A stretch of 64,000 nt of DNA from G032773895 sp965248935. GTDB taxonomy: Bacteria; Pseudomonadota; Gammaproteobacteria; Pseudomonadales; Cellvibrionaceae. Shown one piece after another: positions 7,407 through 22,400 of the stretch. Made by a program: the position numbers and the translations under genes. The DNA lies in contig OZ252214.1 in assembly GCA_965248935.1 (NCBI GenBank), positions 4,464,001-4,528,000 on the forward strand. The letters are read 5' to 3'. The stretch's first letter is position 1; each line of letters begins with the position of its first letter. The notes below the pieces were generated by a model. It saw only the letters and a program-made list of their open reading frames with translations. It was not told the DNA's origin and searched no databases.

Positions 7407-10400
7407 ATGGTTTGTTCAAGTGGGTTCTTTAAAAGAACGCCTTTTAAATTTATCTTGCCTATCCTATTTTTTGCTGTTGTTGATGTCGAGTCTGCAACCA
7501 TAGTGCATGATGGGACAATTAATAGTAATACTACATGGGGAGCTGCGGATGACCATGTTGTTAATACAACCGTTTCCGTCGCTAATGGGGTAAGTCTAAC
7601 CATTGAGCCCGGTACTCTGGTTAAGTTCAAACCTGGTACAGGTCTGCTGGTAGACGGTGTACTGGTTGCAGGAGGAACCTCCTCAGACAAGATTACTTTT
7701 ACCTCGTATAGCGATGACAGTGTTGGTGGAGATACCAACGGTGATGGCGTGAGTTACGGGCAGAAAGGAAGCTGGTACGGCATCCGTTTTTCTGACTCTG
7801 TTATTGATGCTCTTACGCGCTTGGAGCACGCAAATATCAGCTATGCTGGCCAAAGTTATATCCGTATCAGCAGCGCGGTATATGCACGAAATGCTGCTCC
7901 TACATTGGCTAATCTGCAGATTTCTAAGACCTTAGGTCATGGTATCCACCTTAATGGAGCTCAAGGGGGAACGGGAATTCAGAATGTCTCTATCCGCTCC
8001 TGTACTGATGCCGGGGTGTATTACTCTGGCAGCGACCTGACCCTTAGCGATTCTGACATTAGCCAATGTGATTACGGTGTGCGTGTATACACAGGTACGC
8101 CCCAGATAGCCAATAACACCATTGAAAACAACTCGCTCTGGGGAATTTACTTTGAAAGAAGTCAAACAAACGTTCCTGTTATTTCTAATAACCTCGTAGT
8201 CAATAACGGGCGCGGGGTCTATTTACCTTTATCGGCATTACCCAATAGTACTGATGGTAATACATTGACCCCGAATGATATGAGAGGGGTGTGGGCTTAC
8301 GGCGGCAGTCTGGGAACCGATCTGACTCTAAGTGTGCTTGGTTCTGGGGTAAACCAGACGAACACTTATGTTTTTAGCAGTGACTTAACGACTCAAACCG
8401 GCACAAACTTTACCGTTCAACCTGGTGTGATTACTAAATTTGCATCTAGTGCCGGCCTTACGGTGAATGGCTCCATTACTGCTGTGGGTACAGTGCAAAA
8501 TAGAATTACATTTACTTCAGATAAGGACGATAACACCGGCGGTGATGTGGCTGGTGATGGGCTAAATTGGGCTACAGCAGGCTCATGGGATGGTATTGAG
8601 CTTAAAACTACTGCAACGGGTAGTCTGGTGTATGTGGATATCCAGTATGGCGGTGGCAATTCCAGAACCGATGCGAACCTGGTTATTCGTGGTAATAACG
8701 TTAGTGTGACCAATAGTAAAATTAGCCAATCTGCTGAACGGGGTTTACGTATATATGGCGATAATGCAGACCTAAGTGGCTTGGAAATATACGGTAACCT
8801 TGAAGCCGCAATTAGTGTTGAAACAGGTGGTTCAGCTGTGGTTACTAACAGCCGTCTGTTCGCAAACAGTGGCGACGCTATATACGTAAATAATAATGCT
8901 GGAGCAACAGTCACCGATAGTGAGATGTTTGGTAATGCCGGGCATGGTATTAATACTCATGCAAGCAGTTTAACGGTTAACGCCCAGGATAATTGGTGGG
9001 GGGCAGCAGACGGCCCAAGTGGCCAGGGGCCTGGTACTGGAGATAGCATTCAAGGGAATGTGGATATCACTTCTCTCCTGATTGATGACTATCGTACAAC
9101 GGGTACAAAATTCAGTTACCTTGATGCTGGTGGTTCCACAGTAAGAGGGAGCCTACCTGCCCCAACTGTAATTCAAGGGCAAAGCACCTCAGACTGGGGC
9201 TCAGAGCCCCAGCATGACAGTCTCTACGACGTGAACCGTGTTGTATTGGATTACATAGGGCTTAACGCGCAAGATCGCTACGATATTTTTGTCACCTACA
9301 TTAACGGGGATAACACCGTGTCAGTAGGGGGCACTTACCAGCAAATTACGGATGCCAATGAGCGTAGCCTCTTGGCAAGCCAGAAAATTTCAACGACTTC
9401 TCCAACGGTACACAGAGCTCCGGTGTCACCAGACTCCTATGCCGGAGGTGATTTACGTTTAAATATTGTTCGTGACCGGGGGCTTAGGTCCTCCATCGCT
9501 CAGCTATGGCTGGTGGAGAAAACCACTTCAGATTTATTGGCACCTTCGGCGGCAATTAGTCAGCCCCTGGTGGACCAGCACCTTTCAGGCTCTAACTATG
9601 TGATCCTGGGAACCTCCAGCGGTAATGCTAGTCGCATTGAAATTGGCATTGACTCTGGAGCGGGCATTGAGTGGTTTGTGGTTTCTTCGCTACAAAATGA
9701 TGGCGGCTGGTCTTACGTATGGAGTATGCAGGAAGAGGGGATTTATCAACTTTACGCTAGAGCCAAAGACAATGAAGGGAATACTCAAGCTTTAGGCGCC
9801 CCTCTGGTGGTTACTGTTAACCAAAATGGGCCAGCTCCAGTTGTTCAGTTTTACGGTGTGGACACTGCTCAGGACAACGGCGGAAGTGTCACCTTAGGTT
9901 GGGGGCCTTCCAGTGACGACGGTGCTGGCGCAAACGATGTCGCCAGTTATGAAATCAATCGACGTGCTTCAGGTACATTCGCATACAACTCACTGACTTC
10001 CGTGGCTGTGGGCGTTACCACTTATGACGACCCCACCGCTTTAACGGGTTCACCCTATGACTATCAGATAATTGTTATTGATCAAGGTGGTAATCGCAGT
10101 GTGCCAGTGGAAGTCTTTGGCATTAAAGCCATAGATAACAGTGTGGCAGATGCAACCGCGCCGGAAGATGTCACTGGCTTAATTGGTGCAGTGGGTAATG
10201 GCTTTGTTCACTTAACCTGGTCTGCCAGTGCGGACACGGCACAAGATCTAGTCGATCAGCGCTTTGATATTTCCTCCGATGGAGGGGCGACCTGGGGCAC
10301 CAATGCTCCCGATTTTAATAACCTGCAAACATTGAGTTTGGGGGCTGCGGCTACTTCCCATTTGGTTACTGGGCTTGTTAACAGTGGTGCGTACCGCTTC

Positions 10401-13400
10401 CGTGTTCGAACTCAAGATGGGGCCTCTCCAGCAAATATGAGTAGCGGTGTGCAAACAGGGTCGCTGATTCCTCTTACCACTGCTTATACCCAAGTATCTG
10501 GCTCTATTTCTCAGGATACTGTTTGGGAATTGGGCACCTATTATGTATCTTCCAATTTAACCATTAATAGCAATGCTTCATTAACCATTCGCCCAGGTGT
10601 TGTGGTTAAGTTTGGGCAGAACGTTAACTTTATTGTTAGTGGCCCACTAAATGCGAACGGTGCGGTGTTTACTTCATGGGCAGATGATTCCTTTGGTGGT
10701 GATACTAACGGTGATGGACCTTCCAATGGCGTAGCTGGCAGCTGGAATACAATCAATATAAACAGTGGCGGCAGTGGCTCCAGCCTGGTTGACAATACCA
10801 TTCGCTATGCCACTACAGGCATAACTCTTTCTTCTGGTTCGGATTACGCGGTAGAAGGAAACACCATCGAATATGGCAGCACTTACGGTATTTCTCAATC
10901 TGCACAAAACACTCATATCGCGAGCAACATACTGCGCTTTAATGGCGGTGCCGGTATTTATTACGGAAACGGTTCTGCCACTATTGTGGGCAACCAATCC
11001 ATCGACAATATGCATGGTTTATGGGTGTATAACGGCACGCCTGTGGCTATTGAAGGGAATACCTTTTCTAACAATACTGAGCAAGGAATCTACTTTCGAA
11101 CCGGAGCTGCGGTTCCTCCATTGAAAAATAATACTATCGCTAATAACGGCATGGTACCTCGTCTATCATTCTCAGCATTACCCAGCCCGGAAGATGGTAA
11201 TAATTTATCCGGTCATACACATATTGACGTTGTTGGCGGAACAAGAAGCACTAACTTGGTGTTGGATCCGTCTTTATCGCCGGTGTTCTACATCGCTGGG
11301 GATATAACAATTAATTCCGGTGTATTGGTCAACATTGCACCAGGAACTATTTTTAAATTTGCATCCAGCGCAGGTATTACCAATAACGGTGCTTTATTTG
11401 CGCAGGGCACTTCGGGTAACCGAATTGTTATGACGTCCTACAGGGATGATAGCGTTGGTGGTGATACAAACGGGGATGGCCCAAGTGTTGGTGAAAAGTC
11501 GGATTGGGATGGGGTTACCTTCAATAGCACTACTATCGACTTCGCATCCAGCCTGAAATACGTCGATATCAATTACGCTGGTGCGTCAAATGGCCAAGCT
11601 TTGAGCATAGCGAATGCAAGCCCATCCATAGCTGATGTTCGTATTCTGAATGCCAATAATCGTGCATTGAACCTTAGCTCTTCTTCATCAGTGATAGAGC
11701 GCATAGAGATTGATGGCTGTTCTGGCGAAGGTATTTACATTCAGTCGGGGCAGGCGGTTATTCGAGATAGTGTAATCCGTAACTGTCAGTATGGCATCCG
11801 CGTACATACTGGCTCACCTTTGTTGACAGGTAATACCATTGAAGGTAATTCAGATTGGGGAATTTACTTCACCAGTAACCAAGTGAGTACGCCGGTAATC
11901 ACCAATAATCAGGTAGTGAATAACGGTCGCGGTGTTTATTTACCTGTCTCGGCAGTGCCCAGCAGCAGTGATGGTAATACCTTGACGCCAAACATGACGA
12001 AAGGCGTTTGGATTCATGGCTCTACTCGCTCTACAGACCTCACATTGGGTATACAGGGCACAGGCCCTGACCAGTTAAATAGCTACGTTATTAGTGGTGA
12101 CTTAACTATGCAAGCCGGTACTAGCCTGACGATTGAGCCGGGTGTGATCACTAAGTTTATGTCCGGCGCGAGCCTGGCTGTCAATGGTGCAATTAATGCG
12201 TTGGGGTCGGTTCAGAACAGAATTACCTTCACATCGGTAAGTGATGATCTATCTGGTGGTGATATTAACGGCGATGGCAGAGAAACTGCGCCATTCGCAG
12301 GTTCTTGGGATGGACTTGAGCTAAAGAGTACTGCCACAGGTAATCTGGCCTATGTGGATATTCGTTATGGTGGTTATGTTGGTGGTAATCAGGACGCCAA
12401 CCTTGTTATTCGCAGTGATAATACGTCCGTAAGTCAGGCTAGAATAAGCCAGTCTTCAACCTACGGAGTACGTGTATATGGCGACGATGTAAATCTTAGT
12501 AACTCTGACATCTACGGCAACGAGGATGGAGGGATTTACATACATAACAGTAGTTCTGCAGTGGTTACCAATAGCCGCCTGTTTGCCAATGCCGGTGACG
12601 CCATTTATGTAAATAGTAGTGCCGGGGCAACGGTTACTGAAAGTGAACTCTTTGGTAATACCGTCCATGGTATTAATACCCATCCCAGCAGTTTAACCGT
12701 CGATGCTCAAGACAACTGGTGGGGGGCCGCAGATGGTCCTGGTGGTGATGGTCCTGGTACTGGTGACAGTATTCAAGGGAATGTGGATATCACCTCCCTA
12801 TTAATGGACAACTTCCGCAATGACGGTACTGAGTTTAGCTACTTGGATGCCGGTGGAACGGTGATAAAAGGCAGTTTGGCAGCGCCTACAGTGAGTCAAG
12901 GGCAGAGTACTTCCGATTGGGGTAGTACGCCTCAGCTAGACAGCCTATACGACGTTAACCGGGTGGTATTGGATTACGCGGGCCTGAACACACAAGAGCG
13001 TTACGATATTTTTGTTACCTATTTTAATGGTGATGATACAGGCTCCGTCGGCGGTACTTACCAACAAATCACCGATGCAAATGAACAGAGTGTGTTGCCC
13101 AGTCAGGAAGTAACTGACGCTGCACCAACGGTTTACAGGGCTCCAGTGTTACCTAGCGCCTATTCTGATGGAAACCTGAGGCTGAATATTATTCGCGATC
13201 AAGGGCTTAGGTCTTCGGTTGCTCAGGTATGGCTGGTAGAGAAAGCAACTACAGACACAGTAGCGCCAACAGCAGCAATCACTCAGCCAACGGCAAGCCA
13301 ACACCTTTCTGGGGTCAGCTACCTTATTCAAGGGACGTCCAGTGGTGACGCCAGTTTGATTGAAATTGGTATTGATTCTGGTGCGGGCATAGAGTGGTTT

Positions 13401-16400
13401 ACTGCTTCTTCAATGCTTGCCGATGGCAGCTGGTCCTATGTGTGGAATTTTTCTGGGGAAGGCAGTTATCAAGTTCAAGTTAAAGCCACAGACGAAGTAG
13501 GCAACAGTCAACTCTCTACACTTGTTTCAGTCGTGGTGAACCAGAGCGCGCCAGCTTCTGCATTTCAACTGTATGGCGTTGATACCGCTCAAGATAATGG
13601 CAGTAGCATTACTCTGGGCTGGGCTCTGTCCAGCGATGATGGTGGTGGTGCAAACGATGTTGCTACCTACGAGCTTTTCAGAAGAGTGGCGGGAACAGCA
13701 GATTATTCTCTGTTGACTCAAGTTGCCGCAGGCGTTGCAGCTCATGCAGATTCACCGGTCTCTACCGGAACGCTTTATGACTACCAAGTGGTTGTCGTCG
13801 ATTTAGCTGGAAACCGAAGTGCTTCAGCCGAAGTTCTAGGTGTGAAAGCCATAGACAACAGCGTGGCAGATACGACTGCACCGGAAGAGGTGACTGGCCT
13901 GAATGGTACTGTGGGTAATGGCTTTGTTCATTTAACCTGGTTAAGCAGTGCAAATTCAGATAATGACCTAGTCGACCAGCGCTTGGATATTTCCTCAGAC
14001 GGAGGCGCAACCTGGGGTACCAACGCTCCCGCTTTTAATAACCTGCAAACCTTAAGTTTGGGTGCCGCTGCAACGTCGCACCTAATGTCTGAGCTAGTCA
14101 ATGGCAACGAATACCGTTTCCGTATTCGCACTCAAGACGGTGCTTCGCCAGCCAACCTAAGTAGTGGCACACAAACCGGATTACTGACGCCTTTGGCAAC
14201 CGCTTATACCCAAGTATCTGGCTCTATTTCTACGGATACGGTTTGGGAGTTGGGCACTTATTATGTTTCCTCCAATGTAACCATTAGCAGTGGTAATTCA
14301 TTGACCATTAATCCGGGCGTTGTGGTGAAATTTGCGCCGGGTACATCCATCATAGCAAATGGCCCTTTGGATGCCACCAATGCAGTATTTACGTCCTGGG
14401 CGGATGATACCTTTGGTGGTGATACCAACGGCAATGGGCCTTCTAGCGGTGCTGCTGGCAATTGGTCAGCGATCAATATTAATAGTGGTGGTAGTGGCTC
14501 TCGTTTAATAAACAATACTATTCGCTACGCCACTACGGGTGTGAACTTGTCTTCCGGCTCAGATATTCGGGTGGAAGGTAATACTATTGAGTACGTTAAC
14601 GGCAATGGAATCGACCTAAATGCCTCATCTACTTATATTGCGGGCAATACTCTGCGTTTTAATCGTGATGTCGGCATTTATTATAGAAGTGGTTCTTCCG
14701 ATATCGTGAACAACCAGGTTACCAATAACGGCAGTGGTTTCTGGGTCTATAGCGGCACCCCCCTGTCAATTGATGGCAACAACTTCTCAGACAATACTGG
14801 GCCTGGTATTCATTTCCGAGCTGCTGCGAATGCACCTCCTATAAGAAATAACACGATTGCTAATAATGGCCAGGTTCCTCGGCTTCCGTTTTCGGCACTG
14901 CCTAGCCCGGAAGATGGAAATACTTTATCCGGCCACACGCATATTGAAGTTCTAAACAACACAAGAACAGAAAACTTAACCTTGTCCCCTGCATTGGCAC
15001 CAGTGCTTCATGTCATTGGGGATATCAGCGTAGGTAGTGGGGTATTGGTTAACATATTACCTGGCACTATTTTTAAATTTGCTACCAGTGCTGGAATTAG
15101 CAATGGCGGTGCTTTATTTGCTCAAGGTACCCTAGATAACCGAATTGTTATGACCTCCCACAGAGATGACAGTGTTGGCGGTGATACCAACGGCGATGGC
15201 CCAAGTTCGGCGGCGCCGGGCGACTGGGACGGGGTAACTTATACAAGTACTACCATCGACTTCGCTTCAGGAATGAAGTTTGTGGATATCCAATACGCTG
15301 GCCAAGGTAGCAGTGCGCAGTCACTTTACTTAAACAATGCAAACCCGGTTATCGAAGACGTTCGGATTTTACAATCTGGTGATCGCGCTCTGCGCCTTGC
15401 CTCTTCCTCCGTTATTGAACGGTTGTTTGTTGATACCTGCGGTGACTATGGTGTTTATATCACTTCAGGTGAAGCGACGATCCGCAATTCGGAAATTCGT
15501 AATTGTGAGCAGGGTATTTATGTACAGGCCGGCTCCCCCTTGCTTGCTAATAACACCATTGAAGACAACGCTCTTTGGGGGATTTACTTTAGCAGCAACC
15601 AGGCAAACACGCCGGTTATTACCAACAACCGTATTGTGAATAATGGCCGGAGCGTTTACTTGCCTGTTTCAGCTGTACCGGCAGCTAACGACGGTAATAC
15701 CCTGACTCCAAACTCTGTAAATGGTATTTGGGTTCGTGGTGGTACTCGCTCAACGGACATGGTATTGGGAGTTCAAGGCACGGGGCCAGATCAGCTAAAT
15801 AGCTACATTATTAGTGGCGATTTAACAATGCAAACCGGCACATCCTTAACAGTCGAGTCAGGCGTGACCACCAAGTTTGCGGTTGGTGCGAGCTTAATTG
15901 TGAACGGCTCAATTAACGCAGTGGGCACAGCGCAAAACAGAATTACCTTTACCTCTGAGCTAGATGATAGAGCCGGTGGTGATTCAAATAACGATGGTCG
16001 CGCCACAACACCATATGCTGGTTATTGGAAAGGTATTGACCTTAAGAGCACTGCCGCTGGCCGATTGGAATATGTGGATATTCGCTACGGTGGTAATAGT
16101 TCCACTCCCTTTGACGCGAACTTGGCTATTCGCAGCAATAACTTCTCTATAAATCAGGCTCGTATCAGCCAGTCTGCAACGAGAGGTTTGCGCATCTACG
16201 GAGACGATGCTGACCTGACAAACCTGGATATCTTCGGTAATGCTACGGGGATAACTATACCAAACGGCGGTTCTGCAACTATTTCAAACAGCCGACTATT
16301 TGCCAATAGCGGCGATGCTATTTATGTAAACAGCAATGGCGGAGCAACAATTACTGGCAGTGAACTGTTCGGAAATAGCGGCTATGCCATTAGCACGCAT

Positions 16401-19400
16401 GCCAGCAGTTTAGCTGTTAATGCCCAGGGTAACTGGTGGGGTGCTATAGATGGCCCTGGCGGTGACGGCCTGGGTACAGGTGATGCTATTTCGGGGAATG
16501 TCGATATTACTTCGTTATTGGTGGACGACTTCCTTACCGAAGGTACTGAATATAGTTACTTTAACGCTGGTGGCAACAACCACAAACACTATGGTTTGTT
16601 AAATCCGGTTGTTAGCGGAAGCGCTTCAACTTCAATGGGTACTTCCGATGCGCAGAGTGTTTTGGAAGACTTGGCAGCAAAAGCAATTAATGTTCAATAC
16701 AATGGCTTGGCTTCAAACGCCAGCTATAAGCTGCTGGTAACTTACCTGGATGGTAGTGACGAGAGTTCTTCGCAGAAGGCGATAGCAACGCAAGGGGTTA
16801 GCATTCACGAAGAAATTCATCTTCCCCAAACAACTCCAACGCTTTACGCATCGACTATACCTGCTGATGTAATTGATCAGGGTACATTGAATTTTGATAT
16901 TCAAGCAATAGAAGGTTACCGAGCGAAAGTATCTTCGGTAACTCTGATAAAAGAGCCTCTACTAGACGCTTCCGTACCAACCATTAACGTAACTGCGCCT
17001 GTACAAAATGCGAATTTAGGCGCGGGAACTCATGTAGTTGTGGGGCAGGTGGTTACCACCCAAAATATTGATGCGCTTACGTTAGAAATTGAACAAGTGG
17101 GTGCGCAAACAAGCTCTTACCCAGTGTCTACAATAAGCACGACAGGCGAGTGGCGTTATAGCTGGACACCAGAAAGTTCAGGCACCTACAGATTAAGTGC
17201 GTCTGCTCTTACTGCAAGCGGTATTAGAAATACGTCCTCGCTAGTGACTGTTACAGTTGATATAACAGGCATTGATTCTGCGAAAAATCTAACGGCAATT
17301 TCCAATGTGGACGGCATTGACTTGGTGTGGCAATTGTCCGCAAGCGATAGTTCGATTCAAAACTATAAAATACTCCGAAGCATTTCGTTACTTGGCGAAT
17401 TTGCGGAAGTGGGTTCCGTTGCAAGTGGCATAAATAACTATAAAGACACAACCGCAGTTGTTGGCATTAGTTATTACTATCGAGTGTTGGCTATAGATGC
17501 ATCTGCAAATAGTGCGGAGTCAAATACTGCAGGTCCAGTAACCCTGGCCACAGGGCCAGATACGTCTGCACCTGAAGATGTAACAAACCTTGATGTTGAA
17601 TTCACAACGTTCTCCGGTAGCAGCATTGCCTCTTTCTTAACTTGGCTACCAAGTGCAAATAGTGAAGGTGATTTAATTGGCTATCGCATTCAGGTATCGT
17701 CTGACAACGGCGTAACTTGGGGAACCAATGCACTGGTTTACAACAATAGCGCTTCTTTTGATGCTGATATAAATACAAGTCGATTAAGAATTGAAGGGTT
17801 TAATGTCGCGAGTCATTATCGATTTAAAGTGACCAGCGTGGACAACAAGGGAAATGAAAGTTCAGGTGCAATTGTTAATAGTACGCCAACAGGCGGACCT
17901 GATCAGGTGGTTACCCTTTCTGGAAGTCTGACTGAAAACATGGTTCTTGGTGCCGGTGTGTATCGCATTAGTGGTGACATTACTATCCCAAGCAATGTTT
18001 CTCTGACATTGACGCCGGGAGTTGTCTTTAAATTTAGCAGTGCAAGTGCAGATATTATTGTTAACGGCACGCTTAATTCAAATGGTGCAATATTTACTTC
18101 CTGGTCTGACGATGAATACGGTGGAGACAATAACGGAAACGGTCTTTCTGCTGGTCAACCGGGGCAGTGGGGTGAAATTACTTTAAACAGTACCGAAAAC
18201 TCCAGCCTATCCAATAACATACTTAGGTTTGGTGGTTACAGTAATAGTTACCTCTTAAATATTAAGAAAGGTCATCAACTCAATATTGAAAACAACCGGT
18301 TTGAGTTTTCTGGGAACGGCGCTATTAAGCATACCACTGCAACTGAAACCAGAATTATTGGCAATACTATAGCGGATAATAACGGCGCTTCAGACCATGC
18401 CTTGAGTATTTCAAGTGGTTCGTTGTTTATCGAAAATAACATCATTGAAAGAAATGCCTGGGGTATTTACATGAGCGGTGGCGTTCCTCTTTCCATAAGT
18501 GGGAATACGATAACTCACTCAGATAACTACGGTATTCATTTCACTAAAGCGTTGAATGCACCAGTTGTTATTGGTAATACCATTACCAATAACGGTAGCG
18601 CCTTACGTGTTGATTTTTCTGCACTACCCAATGTCAGCCATGGAAATATCATTCACTCCAATGGTTCAGATCAAATTGAATTTTATTCCAATGCCCGGCG
18701 CTCTAATTTAACCCTAACCAAAGACTACCACTACTATCAAGTTGGCTCCTCAATGGATGCGGTAGTTGCGCTGGAGTCTACAGTGACTGTCCAACCGGGT
18801 GTTGTATGGAAGTTCGGCTCAGGTGTGGGTTTGAAAGTCGAAGGCGTTTTAAATGCTCAGGGTACGTTGGAAGAGCCTATTACTTTCACTGCATCCAACG
18901 ACGATAGCATCGCGGGTGATAGCAACAAAGATGGCATGACTTCCGTCGCTCAAAATGGTCACTGGAGGGGTATTCGTTTTGAACCCTCACCAGTGGGCTC
19001 ATCCAATATATTGGATTACGCCGTGATTCGTTTCGCAGGTAATTCTAACGATGCAGCGGTTTATATTGATGAGTCAGAAGTTACGGTCACTAATTCAGAA
19101 ATCTCTAACAGTTCGCTTGATGGTATTCGTATTTACGACGCCTCTCCGGTAATTAGCGGTAACATGATTTGGGGTAACGAAGGTGCTGGCATAAATGCAG
19201 TCAGAAACTCGAACTCAGTAATCAGCTATAATAGTTTGTCGTGGAATGGCGGCGCAGGTATCGAAAACCAAAGCGCATCCAATGTTATTGCCGCTAGTAA
19301 CCTGTTTGTATTGAATAAAGGTTTGGGTCTTACTAACAGCACAACAAATGCTATTGATGCGACTCAATCTTGGTGGGGTGATACTGATGGATCTGGCCCA

Positions 19401-22400
19401 TACCACCCAACAACCAATGCAAGCGGCACTGGGGGTGAAGTAAGTAATAATGTCACCTACGCACCTTTTGTAAATCTGGCACAGCTTGAATACAGTTACA
19501 CTAATTTTGAGGCGGCGGGTGCTGCACATAAAGGTAATTTACCTGCACCTACATTGGTTCAGGGGAATCTGTCTGATGAATGGGATTCGGCAAATAAATC
19601 GCCAAGTAAAACCATGGTATGGCATGCGGACGAAGTGGTATTGGATTACTCCGGGTTAAATATAGCGAAGAAATATCGCTTGCGAGTTACTTATTTTAAT
19701 AGTGATTCAAGCACCATGGTTCAAAGCATTCAAGATGGAAATTCCAATCTAGTTGCAAGCTCCCAGTTAGTGCCTTCGGCAGACCCAGTTCAATATGAAT
19801 TTGAAATTCCACAAGCCTACTATGCGACGGGTGCAATTCAGCTTCGATTTATTAACGACAACCCTGCGACCTCTATTCGTGCCACGGTTTCTGACGTTTG
19901 GATCATTGAAGATAAAGGCGAATTGATTCCACCAAGGTTTGACAGTGTGGAATACAACGATGTGGATGGCGATGGTATTTATAGCCTTGGCGATGAACTG
20001 CATTTCCATTTCACGGAATCTTTGGATACAAGCCTGGTTCAAGGCGCAACAGATGCGAACCTGCGTTTGCCTACAGACACATCTGCAATTTACGGTAACC
20101 TTAATCAAGTTGCCTGGAGCGCAGATCAGAAAACAGTTGTTGTGACATTAACGGATGGCTTCACCGTAAGTGGTGGGGAAATCGTTACGCCATCTATTTC
20201 GGATACCGCAGGCAATCCCGCAGTGGACTCACAACAATTGCCAATAATCGATACCATTCAACCACAGTTAATTACTATTGAATGGCAAGATACAGACACC
20301 ACCACTAACCTGACGCTTGGGGACAAATACCGTTTTGTATTTAGTGAAGCTCTGGACACAAGTATTCTTGTAGACGGCAGTAATACTGCAAATGCTCAAC
20401 TAAGACCAGAAGGCGGCAAACATTACGGAACAGCCAACACCATTGAGTGGGAGTCTGGCAACCAAGCCGTTTTGGTGACGGTAACCAATGGCTTTACCAT
20501 TATTGGTGAAGAACGTGTTATTCCAGGCGTATTTATTACGGACGTGGCTGGCAACAGCATTGTGACCAACTCTGATTTAGTACTGCAAGGCCGAGACCTT
20601 ACAGCACCGCAATTATTGTCGGTTGAATTTGATGATAAAGACGGAAGTGGGTCAGTAAGCCTGGGCGATAATTACACCTTTGTATTTAATGAGCCGTTGC
20701 AAGCTGCTGCAATCGCAAATGGTAGTACAGACGCCAATGTTAATTTATCACCTGAAGCGAGAATATATGGCTCTACAAACAATGTCGTTTGGTCTGACAA
20801 CAATCGTCGAGTCATGGTTGAAATTACAGAAGACTTTACTGTTATTGGAAACGAGCTAGTCACACCAAGCAATCAGCTTATTGACCTAGCCCAAAATAGC
20901 GTTGTGGGTAATCTGAACTTAAATACTCTGGATATAATTGCTCCAGAAATTCTAAATGTTTCAGGAAGCGCTCAAAGCCCAGTGCCTGTGAGCGCGAACT
21001 ACCAAGTGGTTGTTCAATATTCCAGTAGTATGGATATCAGTGTTACACCACAAATTGTTGTAACGGGTTCTGCAGCCGTACCAACGGTGCCAGTAAGCGG
21101 CACTTGGTCAACAACGGTTTATCCGAACGACACATACAGCAGCAATGCCTTTGCACTTTCACAAGCTATGGTGGGTGACCTACTGGTCACGGCAACATTA
21201 GGTAGTGACTTAGCAGGTAATCAAGCGGGCAACAGCGGTAACTATATCTTTGCGGTGCAAGCACCTGCACCTGGTATTACCAGCCATCCGATTGCGCCTG
21301 CAACAACCAACGTGAATACCACCAGTGTCATCGTTACTGGTAGCCGTCAAGCGAATACTTCAATTTGGGTCGGAGCAAATGAAATTGTTGCTCTGGGCAG
21401 TGGTGATTGGAACGCACAAATTAATTTGACCGAAGGTCAAAATGATATTGCCCTATACGCGAAAGATGGTTCCGGCAACGCATCCGCAGCCGCAGAGTTG
21501 AGCTTCTTTGTTGATAGCGTTGCGCCGAGCATAATAAATTCAGCTCCTGCAGACGGCGAAATTTCCAAGGATGCATCTCAAATAATTATTGTGAATATGA
21601 CGGAAGCGGGCACTGGAATTAATATGTCCGCCTCCAGTTTATCGGTTGCACGGAACGGTTTTGAATTTACCGGCAACTGGACGCTGGGTGTTAACGCTGT
21701 GGCATTTACGCCGAATATTCAAATTACCGAAGGTAACTACACCATTGCCGTAACCCTTGTGGATAATGCCGGTAATACTTCTGCGCTATTTAATGCGGGC
21801 TTTAGTGTTGACCAAACACCGCCAGCTGCACCGGTTGTAAACACCACACCAAGCGTGACCACAACCAACCCGTTGACAATAACGGGTAGCAAAGAAGCGG
21901 GTACGTCCATTTGGTTAAATGGCGGTGAAGTGGCAGGTATTTCCAACCTTACCAGCTGGTCTTTCGATGCGCCGCTTACTGCGGGTTCAAATGCATTAGC
22001 TATTACTGCTGTTGACGGTGCTGGCAATATCAGTGTTGCTGCAAATGTGAATGTTTCATTTGATAATACCGCTCCAGGGTTTGTTTCTCCAACGGCAGAC
22101 GGTGTGTTGGATGGAACCTCAGTGAGCTTGGACTGGAGCAGTTACGACGAAATGGCCAATGGCAATGATATTGCGAATTACCGAGTTTATATCAGCACAA
22201 TGTCGTTTACAGATATTGCATCGGCAAACTTAATTGATACTGTTCAAGCGGGAGTTAAAAACTACACGGCAAATGGTTTAGTAAGAAATCAAACTTACTA
22301 CTTTGCAGTGGTCGCTGTTGATACATTGAATAATTTCCAAACCAACGTAACTTCTGTTAGCGTATTTACGTCTGATACAACGGCGCCAGCCAACGTAACG

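Noticed and set aside
7223..7738. 171-codon antisense frame over the start of the giant gene
   Set aside because: Antisense shadow of a clearly coding signal-peptide and beta-helix region; low-complexity Ser/Thr/Val product.
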